Source: Brevibacterium limosum | GTDB taxonomy: Bacteria > Actinomycetota > Actinomycetes > Actinomycetales > Brevibacteriaceae | Direction of reading: 5' to 3' | DNA: 64,000 nt | Assembly (NCBI RefSeq): GCF_011617705.1 | Contig: NZ_CP050154.1 | Location: forward strand, 1,612,001 to 1,676,000 | Shown here: piece by piece, positions 28,042 to 37,039 of the stretch | Position numbering within the stretch: the stretch's first letter is position 1 | Layout: every line of letters starts with the position of its first letter | Position numbers and translations under genes: made by a program | The notes under the pieces: model-generated | The model's database searches: none | Seen by the model: only the letters and a program-made list of their open reading frames with translations | Told to the model about the DNA's origin: nothing

Positions 28042-30372
28042 GTGATAGAAAAGTTCCAGAGGGTAAGCGGGATCGGGCTGTTTTGCGATGCGCAAGAGGG
28101 CGCAAATCTACCTTTGCAACGCCTAACCCTTATCTATGGAGAGAACGCGCGCGGAAAGTCCACACTATCGGCGATTCTTGGTTCGGCCCGCGCTAATGCC
28201 CCCTCAGTTTTAACTGACCGCGCGACTATCGACTCGACTGTAAACCCGTATGTTTCGATATCTCGATCAGACGGAAGTAGCCTAACGTTTGAGCAAGGCG
28301 CTTGGAAAGGTGATGCGAGCGATTTCGAAGTCTTTGACTCCGAGTTCATAGAAAATAATGTGCATTCTGGTCATGAGGTAAATTCAGATCATCGCAAGAA
28401 CTTGCTGTCATTCGCGCTAGGCGAGAAGGCGGTAATGGCGGAAGCCCAAGAGCGATCAGCTACTCAAGCCGCTAAGGACCTGAAGTCGGAACTTGATCTT
28501 GCGGTTCAGAAGCTCCTGACCAAGTCGGATGGAATGAGTGAGGACGAATTTACGTCGCTGGTATCGGTCGCGAATGTGGACGCTGAAATCGTCGCTGCAG
28601 ATGCTTCGGTCAAAGCCGCCGAATCACGGAGGGCAATTCTCAATCAGCCTCTGCCGGATGTGCCCACGGTACCCAATTTCTCACTGGACAGCGTGTTCGA
28701 GGTGTTGCGCAATACTCTCGAATCAGCCCACGCGACCGCTGAGCGGATAGTAGTAGCGCATCTTCGCTCGCGACCAGATAGCCAGTTCGAAGAATGGTTG
28801 GCAGACGGACAGAAGTACGTTGGTGGAGAAGATTGCCCTTACTGCGGGCAGGCTATAACGGATCGCTCACTCGTAGACAGCTACAAGATTCATTTTAATG
28901 AAGCATATAAGAATCTTAGGCAGAGTGTAATTGATAAGTTGAAGATGGTTGAAAATGCAACTGCTTCAGAAGCTGTTGAAACATTTGCTCAGACGATTGA
29001 CTCTGCAATAATAGCGACCAAAAACTGGCGGGAAAGCGGTGTAGTAGTAAACATGCCTGGTGTGAGTGACCGGGCTACCATGACCGGAAATCTGGATAAT
29101 GTTCGGACTAAACTATTGGCTCTACTTGAAAAAAAGCGGTCGGATCTGGACTGGAGTGAATATAAACTCGAAGATGAAAAAGAAATTCGGAGGAGCTGGG
29201 AAAGTTACTGGAGGGAGGTGAAGAAAGAAGAGCTGGTTGTCAAGAAGACGCGCGAGTCGATCGAAGCGTTTAAGCTCGGTCTAGAAAAAGCTGACGTCAA
29301 CTCTGAAAAGAGCAAACTTCGCAACTTGCAGCTGTCCAAGATTCGCTATAGCGATGATGTCGTAGACGAAATCGCAACGATCGCAGACCTGCGGAAAGAC
29401 CACGCTAGCGCTGAGGCCGCGCGGAAGCGGGCACGCATTGAACTGAAGAATCGAATGGATGAGACCCTCTCGGAGTTTAGTGACGAAATAAACAAGTATC
29501 TCGCGATGCAATACGCTTCGTTCAGAGTGGACCAGCTTGCTTCAAATTATAAAGGGGGCTCTCCGCGCACAGATTATGGGATTTTACTTAGAGAACGGGC
29601 GGTCAATCTGTCCGGAGCGCAGAAGTCTTTCCGCACGGCTTTGAGTGAGAGCGACAAGCGTGCTATGGCATTTTCGTTCTTCCTGGCCTCCACGCTCTCT
29701 GACCCCGAATTGCACCAAAAGATTATTGTGGTCGATGATCCCATGAGCAGCTTTGATCGTAACCGCCGTTCCGCGACTGTTAAAATTTTGCGAGACCTTG
29801 CACCTAAATGCGCTCAATTGATTGTGATTGCGCATGACCCGCAATTTCTATTAGAAATAGATAACGGTTGGGGTGATTTCAAGGTACTCGATTCGAGCGG
29901 TCAGAAAGTGTGGATCAGGCGTTCGCATCTTAAGCTCGTGGCGAAGGTGCTCAACCCCGCTCTTGAACCATACACCGATTTCGAGGAGTGTGACCTTCCG
30001 CGGGAGTGCGAGTCAAAGTATGCCAAGAACTACAGGATAGTTTCGGACTTCGTTGCTGACCCTTCCGGCGATGGCCACGCCGCAGCTGGAGCGATACGAC
30101 CTCTTCTCGAAGGTTTCCTTCATCGTCGGTATCCCAACCTTTTGCCAGAGAATTGTATGTTTGGGAAGGCCGTTACAGCGATCGAAAATGCAGATGCCAC
30201 TTCTCCGCTGGCTGGTGCTCGTCATCTTGTTCCGGAGATGCGACGTATTGCGTTCTTTGGCGGTGATCCTCATCACGACACTCGCCCAGATTTCCCGTGG
30301 GGAGGGCTAAGCACTATTGAGATTCACGGCTTCGCCCGCGATGTGTTGTCAATAGTGCACGGAGATCGATAG
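28042..30372 (+). CDS. RloC-like AAA ATPase with zinc-hook motif
   Basis: GTG 28042 behind GGAAGG gives 776 residues. Walker A is GENARGKS at residues 33-40; the ABC-like second half has LSESDKRAMAFSFF near 533, Walker B VVDDPMSSFD near 565 and the switch His in IAHDP near 598. Between them is a coiled-coil region with CPYC at 265-268, a zinc-hook as in Rad50 and RloC. This is the AAA_13 family, which includes the anticodon nucleases RloC and PrrC. I cannot identify the nuclease residues with confidence. The gene is clearly richer in A and T than its neighbours, suggesting recent transfer. A single-gene phage defence role is likely. Confidence 0.72.
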   Translation: MIEKFQRVSGIGLFCDAQEGANLPLQRLTLIYGENARGKSTLSAILGSARANAPSVLTDRATIDSTVNPYVSISRSDGSSLTFEQGAWKGDASDFEVFDSEFIENNVHSGHEVNSDHRKNLLSFALGEKAVMAEAQERSATQAAKDLKSELDLAVQKLLTKSDGMSEDEFTSLVSVANVDAEIVAADASVKAAESRRAILNQPLPDVPTVPNFSLDSVFEVLRNTLESAHATAERIVVAHLRSRPDSQFEEWLADGQKYVGGEDCPYCGQAITDRSLVDSYKIHFNEAYKNLRQSVIDKLKMVENATASEAVETFAQTIDSAIIATKNWRESGVVVNMPGVSDRATMTGNLDNVRTKLLALLEKKRSDLDWSEYKLEDEKEIRRSWESYWREVKKEELVVKKTRESIEAFKLGLEKADVNSEKSKLRNLQLSKIRYSDDVVDEIATIADLRKDHASAEAARKRARIELKNRMDETLSEFSDEINKYLAMQYASFRVDQLASNYKGGSPRTDYGILLRERAVNLSGAQKSFRTALSESDKRAMAFSFFLASTLSDPELHQKIIVVDDPMSSFDRNRRSATVKILRDLAPKCAQLIVIAHDPQFLLEIDNGWGDFKVLDSSGQKVWIRRSHLKLVAKVLNPALEPYTDFEECDLPRECESKYAKNYRIVSDFVADPSGDGHAAAGAIRPLLEGFLHRRYPNLLPENCMFGKAVTAIENADATSPLAGARHLVPEMRRIAFFGGDPHHDTRPDFPWGGLSTIEIHGFARDVLSIVHGDR

Positions 30373-30397
30373 AGGTCGAGGGCGTCCTCTCCTGAGT

Positions 30398-32019
30398 TGC
30401 ACAACTTTAGTTACCCACCGCTGACAGCCGAATTTACGACTTTTCCAGCGCCTTGAGCATGTTCTCGACGGCCCTAGGTACCTCCGGTGTGAACGTGATG
30501 TCCTGCCCACCGACCCGCCCGGTGAACTCCCGCAACGGCCGCAAACTCGTAATGATCTTCTTCAACGACGCTCCAGTCGCGGCCTGCATGAACCTCGATA
30601 CGGCCAACGCGGTGAACACTAGTGTCAGGTGCGCCTCAATCGCATCCCGTTTCCGGTGGAAGATCGGCCTGGCTCTCAAGTCGGTCTTCGACATCCGGAA
30701 AGACTGCTCGACATGCCAGAGATCGTGATAGCTGCCGATGACCTCGGTCGCTGGCATAGTCCCGACGGGAATGTTCGTCACGTAGCCCTTGAACCCCGTC
30801 AGCTTCATCGCCCGTTCATACGCCTTCTCATCGAAGGCTTTCTCCTCATCGGTGACTTTCACGAACCGGGCCTTCTTCGCCGGCTTCTCCCCATCGATGA
30901 TTGCCAGTGCACGGTTGCGCTGCAGGTTCAGCGTCTGCTCATCACGCATCGCCCGTTTGCGCCGGTACTGCCACACCACTCGCCACGCATCCGGATGTTC
31001 CGTAGCCGACCACACGGGTTCGCGTCGCTTCTTCACCCGGTCAGGATCGAGTCGCTTCACCCCTTTCGGAGTAATCGTGTCGATGATCTGTCCATCGTCG
31101 GTGTATTCGCCGTTCCACCGAAAATGCGTCGCCAGATCATGTGGGGCTTTCGTCTGCCTCGCCCCGACGATGAACCGCAGCCCAGCATCGTCGAGTTCCT
31201 TGAGGTTCTTCGCCGACAACATGCCCGCATCAGCGGCGACGACCATGTCTGTCACACCGTGGCGGTCTTGGAAGGCTTTGATCACGGGAATGATCGTGTG
31301 GGTCTCGGCTTTCGCGCCTTCGAAGCACCCGATCTCGAGTGGGAACCCCGTCCTGTCGACGAGCAACCCGACGACGATCTGCGGGTCGACACGACGTTCT
31401 TTCGAGTACCCGACCTGGCGTAGATCGTCTTCTTTCTCAGCCTCGAAATAGAGGGTCGTGACGTCCTATAGTAGCAGCGAGATCCCTGTGGTGGCGACAC
31501 TGTGGGCGAAGCATCTCTCAGCGATCTGGGCCCTGTAGTCGCGGTCGTTTGCTCGGACCAGACAGTTGAGGAACGTGTTGCGGTGAACAACCTCGACACC
31601 GAGTTCGTCGAGGACTCTACCACTGTCAGACTTCGACCTCGGCTCAACTAGGCGGGCAGCGACGAGCTGGAAGAATGCTTCATCATCGATGACGTCGAAC
31701 CCGAGTCTTTCGTACACGGTGCGGATCGTGTCGATGAGGAGGCCGGATCTGCTGGCCTTCACGACTGCGGATGCCACTCGCGGTTTGTCGGCGGTGTCGA
31801 AGTCGAGTGTGGCCTGTCCGGGATCACGCAGCTTGGCTTTGCCGGCCTCGACGAGAGCGGCGAGGTCTTCAGGCGTGTGAGCGGATCCGAGGTGTTCGAC
31901 GATGCGGTACTTCCCGCCAGTCTTATCGGCGATCTGCACGGCCGTGGCACCCGACGCGGTGGGTACCTTGCGCACGAATGGGCTCATTCCACCATGATTC
32001 GACCCAAATTAGTTACACA
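30398..32019 (-). mobile_element. IS1634-like insertion sequence, inactive
   Basis: A transposase gene fills this 1.6-kb stretch. The proposed ends are TGCACAACT at 30398 and AGTTACACA ending at 32019, which form a short, imperfect inverted repeat (TGYRYAACT). No target duplication is visible. The ends are therefore tentative; the element itself is well supported by the transposase. Confidence 0.6.
30434..31987 (-). pseudogene. IS1634-family transposase broken by an in-frame stop
   Basis: One frame of 517 codons is interrupted only by a TAG at 31466-31468. On either side it reads smoothly: TTGISLLL, stop, DVTTLYFEAEKEDDLRQVGYSK. In relatives the stopped codon is Tyr, in YDVTTLYFE, where the Asp is the first catalytic acid of the DDE set. 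Later parts such as VVAADAGMLSAKN and YHDLWHVEQSFRMSK carry the other two acids. A single base change (TAC or TAT to TAG) therefore destroyed an otherwise intact enzyme, or it is a sequencing error. Codon use is like the host. Confidence 0.85.
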
Positions 32020-32490
32020 GATCCGAGACAAGCAACCTCCTGACCAGCACGAATATGCTCGGCGGCCCCGAAAACCTCACCTACTTGTGCAAGTCAGGAG
32101 CGATTTGGACTTACTGAGTCGCCGAATAGCCTTGTTGTGACTTATGAAGATGACCAGTCGGGGAGCACTCCACATCAAGGGATTCGGCATTCGGTAGTAA
32201 CTGTGTAATGAGGGTACGCACCGGTTTAGTCCACAACTGGTGCCGAATGCCGATTCCCTAGGTCCGACCCACCGATGAAACAGACATGGCCACGTTAATT
32301 GAGAGCTTTGAGGTCACGATTGATCTTGCGGAACCGCTTTGCTCCACCAAGCGCGGGGTGGCTCTCGGGGATCGGGTACAAACTCTGGTCGTCCACAGAT
32401 GCTCCCGAATGGTGGAATGCCCGTCACTAAGAGTCCGTTCCATGTATCGAGCAATAAACCACTCTTCTAAGGCGGATGAATGAAAACAAA
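32020..32490. other. Non-coding gap with inverted repeat and a coding scrap
   Basis: No intact gene is seen in these 471 bp. A minus-strand open stretch ending at 32295 reads YPIPESHPALGG then RFRKINRDLKALN and could be the tail of a lost gene. Next to it is the inverted repeat at 32178-32259. Both suggest old mobile-element debris. Confidence 0.3.
32178..32259. repeat. 17-bp inverted repeat with a 48-bp loop
   Basis: AGGGATTCGGCATTCGG at 32178-32194 is mirrored by CCGAATGCCGATTCCCT at 32243-32259 with one mismatch, and the match continues weakly inwards. The shape suits a small inverted-repeat element or the paired tips of a deleted insertion sequence. Confidence 0.5.
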
Positions 32491-33630
32491 TCAAATTTGT
32501 AGATTAAACCTTTCAACTATTACCGAGTCGTTGCGAGCACGACGCAATTCGTCTTCGCTGTAAGAGTCCAAATTACTGTTCTTGCGAATGCATATAATTG
32601 CGTCTTTTCGCCGAAAGTTTCGAGACATATCCCTATAGAACTTTCCGTCTGTTAGATATTTTTCGACAGATTTTATGCTCGTATTCATTTCCTTTGCTAT
32701 TGCGGCTCGAGAGATCCCTTCAGATTGACGATCGGCTGCAAGCAGACACTTTTCCGCTCGCGCGAGAAGGCTTTTAACGTTTGTGGCATTAATTCCGGTG
32801 GGCTTGGTTTCTGCTGCGGATCTGCCTGCACCTTTCAATATTTTTCTGACAGTTGAGCTACTTATAGCCAATCTTTCTGCGATTTTTTTATTCGGCAGTC
32901 CCGATTCGTTCATTCGGATGATCTGCTTGTCTCGTTTCTTCTTTTCCAGTTGCTCTATTCGCCTTCTCTCTTCTCGAAGACTTTGCAACGCAAGGTTGAC
33001 GCCCAGATCAATGTTTTCTCCGTCGAAAGATCTGCTAAACCAAAAATTGGGTGCGGAATGTCTATTTTTCCAGACTTGTGGGCCAGTCTCAGAAGTCAAA
33101 TGATAACCATCGCGGGCTATAGTATCTCGAAGATCGTCTGGCAAAGAGTCCCAAAGTGGCTGGAACGCTTCTTTCAGGTCTTTAAGAGGGGCTAGTTTGT
33201 TGATTCCGCGGTGGGTGGGGATGCAGGCCCAGGCCGAGTATTCCGGGTAATCTAGATATTTCGAGCTTTCGGCGTTATGATTTATGTGGACTGATATTCT
33301 GAGCGAGTGTCCTTGCAGTTTCAGGAATCCGATTTGAGAATAGAGTGTATGAGCCATGTTGCGAGGAACGTACCCTATCAGCGAATTGTTAGCCTGAATT
33401 CCAATTGCTGTATTGTCGTGTGCGTTGTTTAGCTGGGGTACCAGCGTGGCGAAAGTTGAAGACTTTGCTCGCTTCAGGGCCTGTTGGTAATAACTTGTAC
33501 CTCTTATCCCCATCCAGAAGTAGTCAACTTTTGCTATATCTATTTTATGGTTGCTGCGTGAGGGGCTGCCAGGGTAGTTGTCACGAGCTAGCCAGATCGC
33601 CTTGTCACTGTTAGATGGTTTTGTCGTCAC
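32491..33630 (-). CDS. HIRAN-domain protein with two HTH motifs
   Basis: The start is GTG 33630 (379 residues), without a good ribosome binding site. Residues about 38-105 form a HIRAN domain, seen in NNAHDNTAIGIQA and SLIGYVPRNMA; HIRAN domains bind DNA ends and are usually attached to helicases or nucleases. Here no enzyme domain follows. Instead there is a helix-turn-helix at about 236-266 (LPNKKIAERLAISSSTVRKIL) and a second one near 305-335 (ISRAAIAKEMNTSIKSVEKYL). It may read DNA damage or foreign DNA and regulate genes. The base composition is markedly AT-rich. I know no named system with this architecture. Confidence 0.6.
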   Translation of the reverse strand: MTTKPSNSDKAIWLARDNYPGSPSRSNHKIDIAKVDYFWMGIRGTSYYQQALKRAKSSTFATLVPQLNNAHDNTAIGIQANNSLIGYVPRNMAHTLYSQIGFLKLQGHSLRISVHINHNAESSKYLDYPEYSAWACIPTHRGINKLAPLKDLKEAFQPLWDSLPDDLRDTIARDGYHLTSETGPQVWKNRHSAPNFWFSRSFDGENIDLGVNLALQSLREERRRIEQLEKKKRDKQIIRMNESGLPNKKIAERLAISSSTVRKILKGAGRSAAETKPTGINATNVKSLLARAEKCLLAADRQSEGISRAAIAKEMNTSIKSVEKYLTDGKFYRDMSRNFRRKDAIICIRKNSNLDSYSEDELRRARNDSVIVERFNLQI

Positions 33631-33817
33631 AGGTGAATCATATAGTGAATCGTGTGCACTAGGTATCTGATATGGCCGGCATCAGGGTCCGCCTACGTGG
33701 CTCGAGTCAAAGATTTCGCATCTTTGGGTTGTGTTCGAGTTCAAAGCGCTCTGGATGGACGTCTCTCCAGGAATGCTGAAGCCTGGTCATTTGAGTTGTT
33801 CGGTGGCTCTTTGGCGC

Positions 33818-35536
33818 TTAGAGGAAATCGCTTAAGTATCGATGCAGCGCCTCGTCCTGGACGAGTATGTATGTGCCCAAAATTCCGCGGGTTAGCAACA
33901 CGCTGTAGATGTTCTTCACGTACTCGACTAGATCCTCATCAGAGTAGGTGATTCCGAGCTTCGGGTTGTTCTCACGGCCTTTCTTGTCGTGATAGTTAGA
34001 GCGGTCGAAGATGAGCTTGCTTGTGGCGGGAACGTACCGAAGGTCGTTTCCGATGATGACTCCGACGTAGTTGAGGTCGTATCCCTGCACAGTATGGATC
34101 GAACCGACCTCTTCGACTGATTTCGGCGAGTTGATCCAGTCGGTCGTGGTCGTGTTCCAGCGCATTCGCTGACCATCGAGCTCGATGTCGTAAGCGGTCT
34201 TATCGTTCTTGCTCTTCCACGGCCATGCATAGCCAGCTACCAGGCGCGAAAGCCCGTGCTCTTCTTCGCGTTTCTGAAGCTCCTGCCGCATCTCGCCTAG
34301 ATCTGTGAACATCCGAAGATCGTAGTCGCCGAAGTCTTCGCGTGACTCCGGCGGGTTGTCGCTGAGCACCTGGCGAATATAGCCGACGTAATCTTTATCA
34401 GCTGAGATCCGCATCTGGGTTTGAAGAGGATAGAGCCGGCCCGCTGTTCTGGCGCGTGATGCGAGTTCCCTAGTTTTGGTTGCAGGCAGATCCGCTGGTC
34501 GAACGGTTTGACCGACATCGAGCATGAGGATCGAGTGGTGGCTCTGCTTTTGAATCCAATCCAGCTGCGTCTTCTGCGGATCGTCCCAACCGAAAAGCTT
34601 TTCGTTGATCTCAATGAACTTCTTGTTGAGGGGCCCTGATGCCTGATTTGCCCTCTGATTGAGACGGTGAGCTTCATCGACAACAAGAAGGTCGAACTGC
34701 TCAGTGCTTTCGCCGACCTGGAACGGCGTCAGTACCATGCCCTTGCTCAGTCCGGGAGTCAGTTTGAAGACTTTAGCGATTGAGTCGCGCAGTGATTGCT
34801 GAGGGACGACTATCGCGAACTTGAGAGATTTGAGCAGCTCGGCGTGTTCAGGTGTGAAGTAGTCACTGAAGATGGAATTGATGTCGAGCGGTTCTTCCGA
34901 GTCGTGCCGCCTGATGTCTTCCAATAGTTTGAGTAGGTAGATCGCAACTACTGTCTTGCCTGTTCCAGGAACGCCCTCGACAACGACGGTGTTATCAACG
35001 CCGGTTTCGAGATCGGCAAAATAGCCCTCGAGAATGTCATCGACGGCGATGGCCTGGTCGTGGTTGAGAGCTTTGAACGGAGAGAGCTTGAAGAGATCGC
35101 TGTTGATGATCTGCGGGATGGTGCGTTTGAAGAGGTTTTCTTGGGTCCGCAGCTCGTCGAAGATCTGATGGAACGTCTTGTTGTAAGTCTCGCGGTCGTA
35201 ATAGTCGGCATCGGTGATGCCTGCATTGAGGTTGAGGACCTCGCGGCTAGCGTCTCCATGGAACATGCGGATGAGAAAAGATTCCAAATCGAGGCATGCA
35301 GACTTATTGAACGTGTTGTCGAGTACGACTCTCACAGACTTAAGATCTCGTTTTGAATCAGAATCGAGGTGCTGCTTCATTCGCCCCGCTACGTTGAGGG
35401 ACTCGCCGACATAGACTTCCCTGTCATTGTTCATCACATAGACAACGGGCCAGTTTCGATGCCGCGGGTCGACAGCTCCCCACGCTGTAACTTGATCTGA
35501 CTTGAACGGGAATCGTTCGATTTTAAAGCTGGTCAT
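33818..35536 (-). CDS. GIY-YIG nuclease fused to DUF2075 helicase
   Basis: This 572-residue protein begins with a GIY-YIG-type nuclease fold: WPVVYVMNNDREVYVGES at 29-46 and Arg 52. It continues as a DUF2075 (Schlafen-like) SF1 helicase: Walker A EGVPGTGKT near residue 190, motif II VVDEAHRLNQ near 290, and SIHTVQGYDLNYVGVIIG near 475. Such fusions are found in defence islands, where the nuclease probably cuts nucleic acid loaded by the helicase. It overlaps the 3' end of the MazG-like gene by 14 bp and has its own GGAG, so the two are co-expressed. Confidence 0.8.
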   Translation of the reverse strand: MTSFKIERFPFKSDQVTAWGAVDPRHRNWPVVYVMNNDREVYVGESLNVAGRMKQHLDSDSKRDLKSVRVVLDNTFNKSACLDLESFLIRMFHGDASREVLNLNAGITDADYYDRETYNKTFHQIFDELRTQENLFKRTIPQIINSDLFKLSPFKALNHDQAIAVDDILEGYFADLETGVDNTVVVEGVPGTGKTVVAIYLLKLLEDIRRHDSEEPLDINSIFSDYFTPEHAELLKSLKFAIVVPQQSLRDSIAKVFKLTPGLSKGMVLTPFQVGESTEQFDLLVVDEAHRLNQRANQASGPLNKKFIEINEKLFGWDDPQKTQLDWIQKQSHHSILMLDVGQTVRPADLPATKTRELASRARTAGRLYPLQTQMRISADKDYVGYIRQVLSDNPPESREDFGDYDLRMFTDLGEMRQELQKREEEHGLSRLVAGYAWPWKSKNDKTAYDIELDGQRMRWNTTTTDWINSPKSVEEVGSIHTVQGYDLNYVGVIIGNDLRYVPATSKLIFDRSNYHDKKGRENNPKLGITYSDEDLVEYVKNIYSVLLTRGILGTYILVQDEALHRYLSDFL

Positions 35537-35840
35537 ATTTCACGCTCCGCCCACGCGCCTTGTCCACGGGGTACTTCTCGCGGGTCTTCTCAAGCTTGTC
35601 CAAGACGATGGTGTCGGGATCTAGACCCAGCTTATCCGCGAGCAAGATGCAATAGGTCAGCACATCTGCAAGCTCGTCTTTCGCGGAATCGAGGTCAGCA
35701 CCTCCCCACTGGAAACACTCGAGTAGTTCTGCTGCTTCGATGGTGACGCTCTTCGCGAGATTCTCGGGTGTGTGGAACTGCTGCCAATCGCGTTCTGCCA
35801 TGAACTGACGGACTGTGTCGCGAATAGAATCTTCGTACAT
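35523..35840 (-). CDS. MazG-like nucleotide pyrophosphohydrolase
   Basis: This 105-residue protein has the MazG/iMazG acidic motif EAAELLE, followed by DELADVLTYCILLADKLG and a conserved KYPVDKARG tail. The family hydrolyses (d)NTPs or nucleotide alarmones to monophosphates, using metal ions held by these acids. It is the first gene of a two-gene unit with the GIY-YIG/DUF2075 helicase, overlapping it by 14 bp. A nucleotide-clearing partner next to a nuclease-helicase suggests a joint anti-phage or stress role, which is inference. Small size and single domain fit the family. Confidence 0.82.
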   Translation of the reverse strand: MYEDSIRDTVRQFMAERDWQQFHTPENLAKSVTIEAAELLECFQWGGADLDSAKDELADVLTYCILLADKLGLDPDTIVLDKLEKTREKYPVDKARGRSVKYDQL

Positions 35841-35957
35841 GACTTCAAGGTATCAGCGGCGCAACGAAATAGGTCGGAACGATGTAGAACGCAACGACTC
35901 AAGCACGGAACTATTAGGGTGGTGAGGATGAGCCGCCAGACTTCAGCTTCATGACAC

Positions 35958-36003
35958 TTTGGGCCCGGCGGTCCTGAACTTTGGCAGGAACTCCGGGCCC
36001 AAA
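35958..36003 (-). terminator. Terminator hairpin after qor
   Basis: TTTGGGCCCGG and CCGGGCCCAAA form an 11-bp stem, with a further short stem (TCCTG with CAGGA) inside. It lies 15 bp after the qor stop. There is no U-tract. Confidence 0.7.
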
Positions 36004-36017
36004 CTGTTGCGGCTAGA

Positions 36018-36995
36018 TCAGGCAGTCGTCAGCACGACCTTGCCCGTGGTCTGACGTCCCTCAAGCGCCCGATGCGCATCCGCGGCATCGGCCAGTGGGA
36101 ACGTCGCGCCGATGCGGAAGTTGAGCCAGCCGTGCTCGATGCCGTTGAACAGCATGGCCGAACGCTTCGCCAGTTCCTCCGAGCTGCGGACGAACCATGC
36201 CAGCGACGGACGGGAAAGGAAGATGCCGCCCGACGAGTTGAGACGCTGAATGTCGAACGGCGGGACCTGGCCCGACGCCCCACCGAAGAGCACCATCGAC
36301 CCCAGCGGCTTGATCGACGCCAACGACGCATCGAACGTATCCTTACCGACACCGTCATACGCGACATCGACACCCTCGCCATCGGTGAGTTCCTTCACCT
36401 TCGCCGTGATGTCGACGCCCTCACCGTAGAGGAACACATCGTCGGCTCCGGCCTTCCGTGCCAGCTCCGCCTTCTCGTCCGTGCTCACCGTCGAGATGAC
36501 ATTGCCACCCAAGTGCTTGATGATCTGCGTCAGCAACAATCCGACTCCACCAGCACCGGCGTGAACGAGCGCCGTCTGGCCCGGCTTGATCTCATGCGAG
36601 CTCGTCGCCAGGTACTGCGCCGTCAGGCCCTGCAGCGGCATCGCCGCAGCCACCTCGGCGCTCACGCCCTCAGGCACTCGCAGCAGGTTGTCCGTATTGA
36701 CAACGACTTGCGTCGCATACGAACCCGGGCCCTCATGCCAGGCCACACGGTCACCGACCTGCCAGCTTTCGATACCCTCGCCCACCTCGGCGATCCGACC
36801 CGTGCCCTCGACGCCGACGACATGCGGGTACTCCATCGGGTAGACGCCCGAACGACGGTACGTGTCGATGAAATTCACGCCCGCAGCCTCGACGTTGACG
36901 AGCACCTCACCGGGGCCCGGCTTCGGGGTCTCGATCTCACCGAACTCAAGGACCTCGGGTCCACCTGCCTGCATTGCACGAACTGCCTGGGTCAT
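36018..36995 (-). CDS. qor: NADPH:quinone oxidoreductase (zeta-crystallin type)
   Basis: This 325-residue zinc-free member of the medium-chain dehydrogenase family starts at ATG 36995 after GGAGG. It shows VNFIDTYRRSGVYP and HVVGVEGTGRI in the catalytic domain and the NADPH-binding VHAGAGGVGLLLTQIIKHLG. The protein reduces quinones with NADPH, usually one electron at a time, and lacks the zinc-binding cysteines of alcohol dehydrogenases. It is divergent from argC across 44 bp, which makes co-regulation through shared DNA possible. It is probably a housekeeping stress enzyme. Confidence 0.88.
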   Translation of the reverse strand: MTQAVRAMQAGGPEVLEFGEIETPKPGPGEVLVNVEAAGVNFIDTYRRSGVYPMEYPHVVGVEGTGRIAEVGEGIESWQVGDRVAWHEGPGSYATQVVVNTDNLLRVPEGVSAEVAAAMPLQGLTAQYLATSSHEIKPGQTALVHAGAGGVGLLLTQIIKHLGGNVISTVSTDEKAELARKAGADDVFLYGEGVDITAKVKELTDGEGVDVAYDGVGKDTFDASLASIKPLGSMVLFGGASGQVPPFDIQRLNSSGGIFLSRPSLAWFVRSSEELAKRSAMLFNGIEHGWLNFRIGATFPLADAADAHRALEGRQTTGKVVLTTA

Positions 36996-37004
36996 GACGC
37001 CTCC

Positions 37005-37022
37005 TGCATATAAATTAATTGC
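37005..37022. promoter_or_regulatory. Candidate ARG box upstream of argC
   Basis: TGCATATAAATTAATTGC is an AT-rich, roughly symmetric 18-bp stretch in an otherwise GC-rich sequence, 17 bp before argC. That is the place and style of ArgR binding sites, and argR is in the same cluster. Confidence 0.4.
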
Positions 37023-37039
37023 CTGGTATGGTTATACAT

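Noticed and set aside
13539..35840. The accessory region as a prophage or integrative element
   Set aside because: No integrase, phage structural, replication or conjugation genes and no flanking direct repeats were seen.
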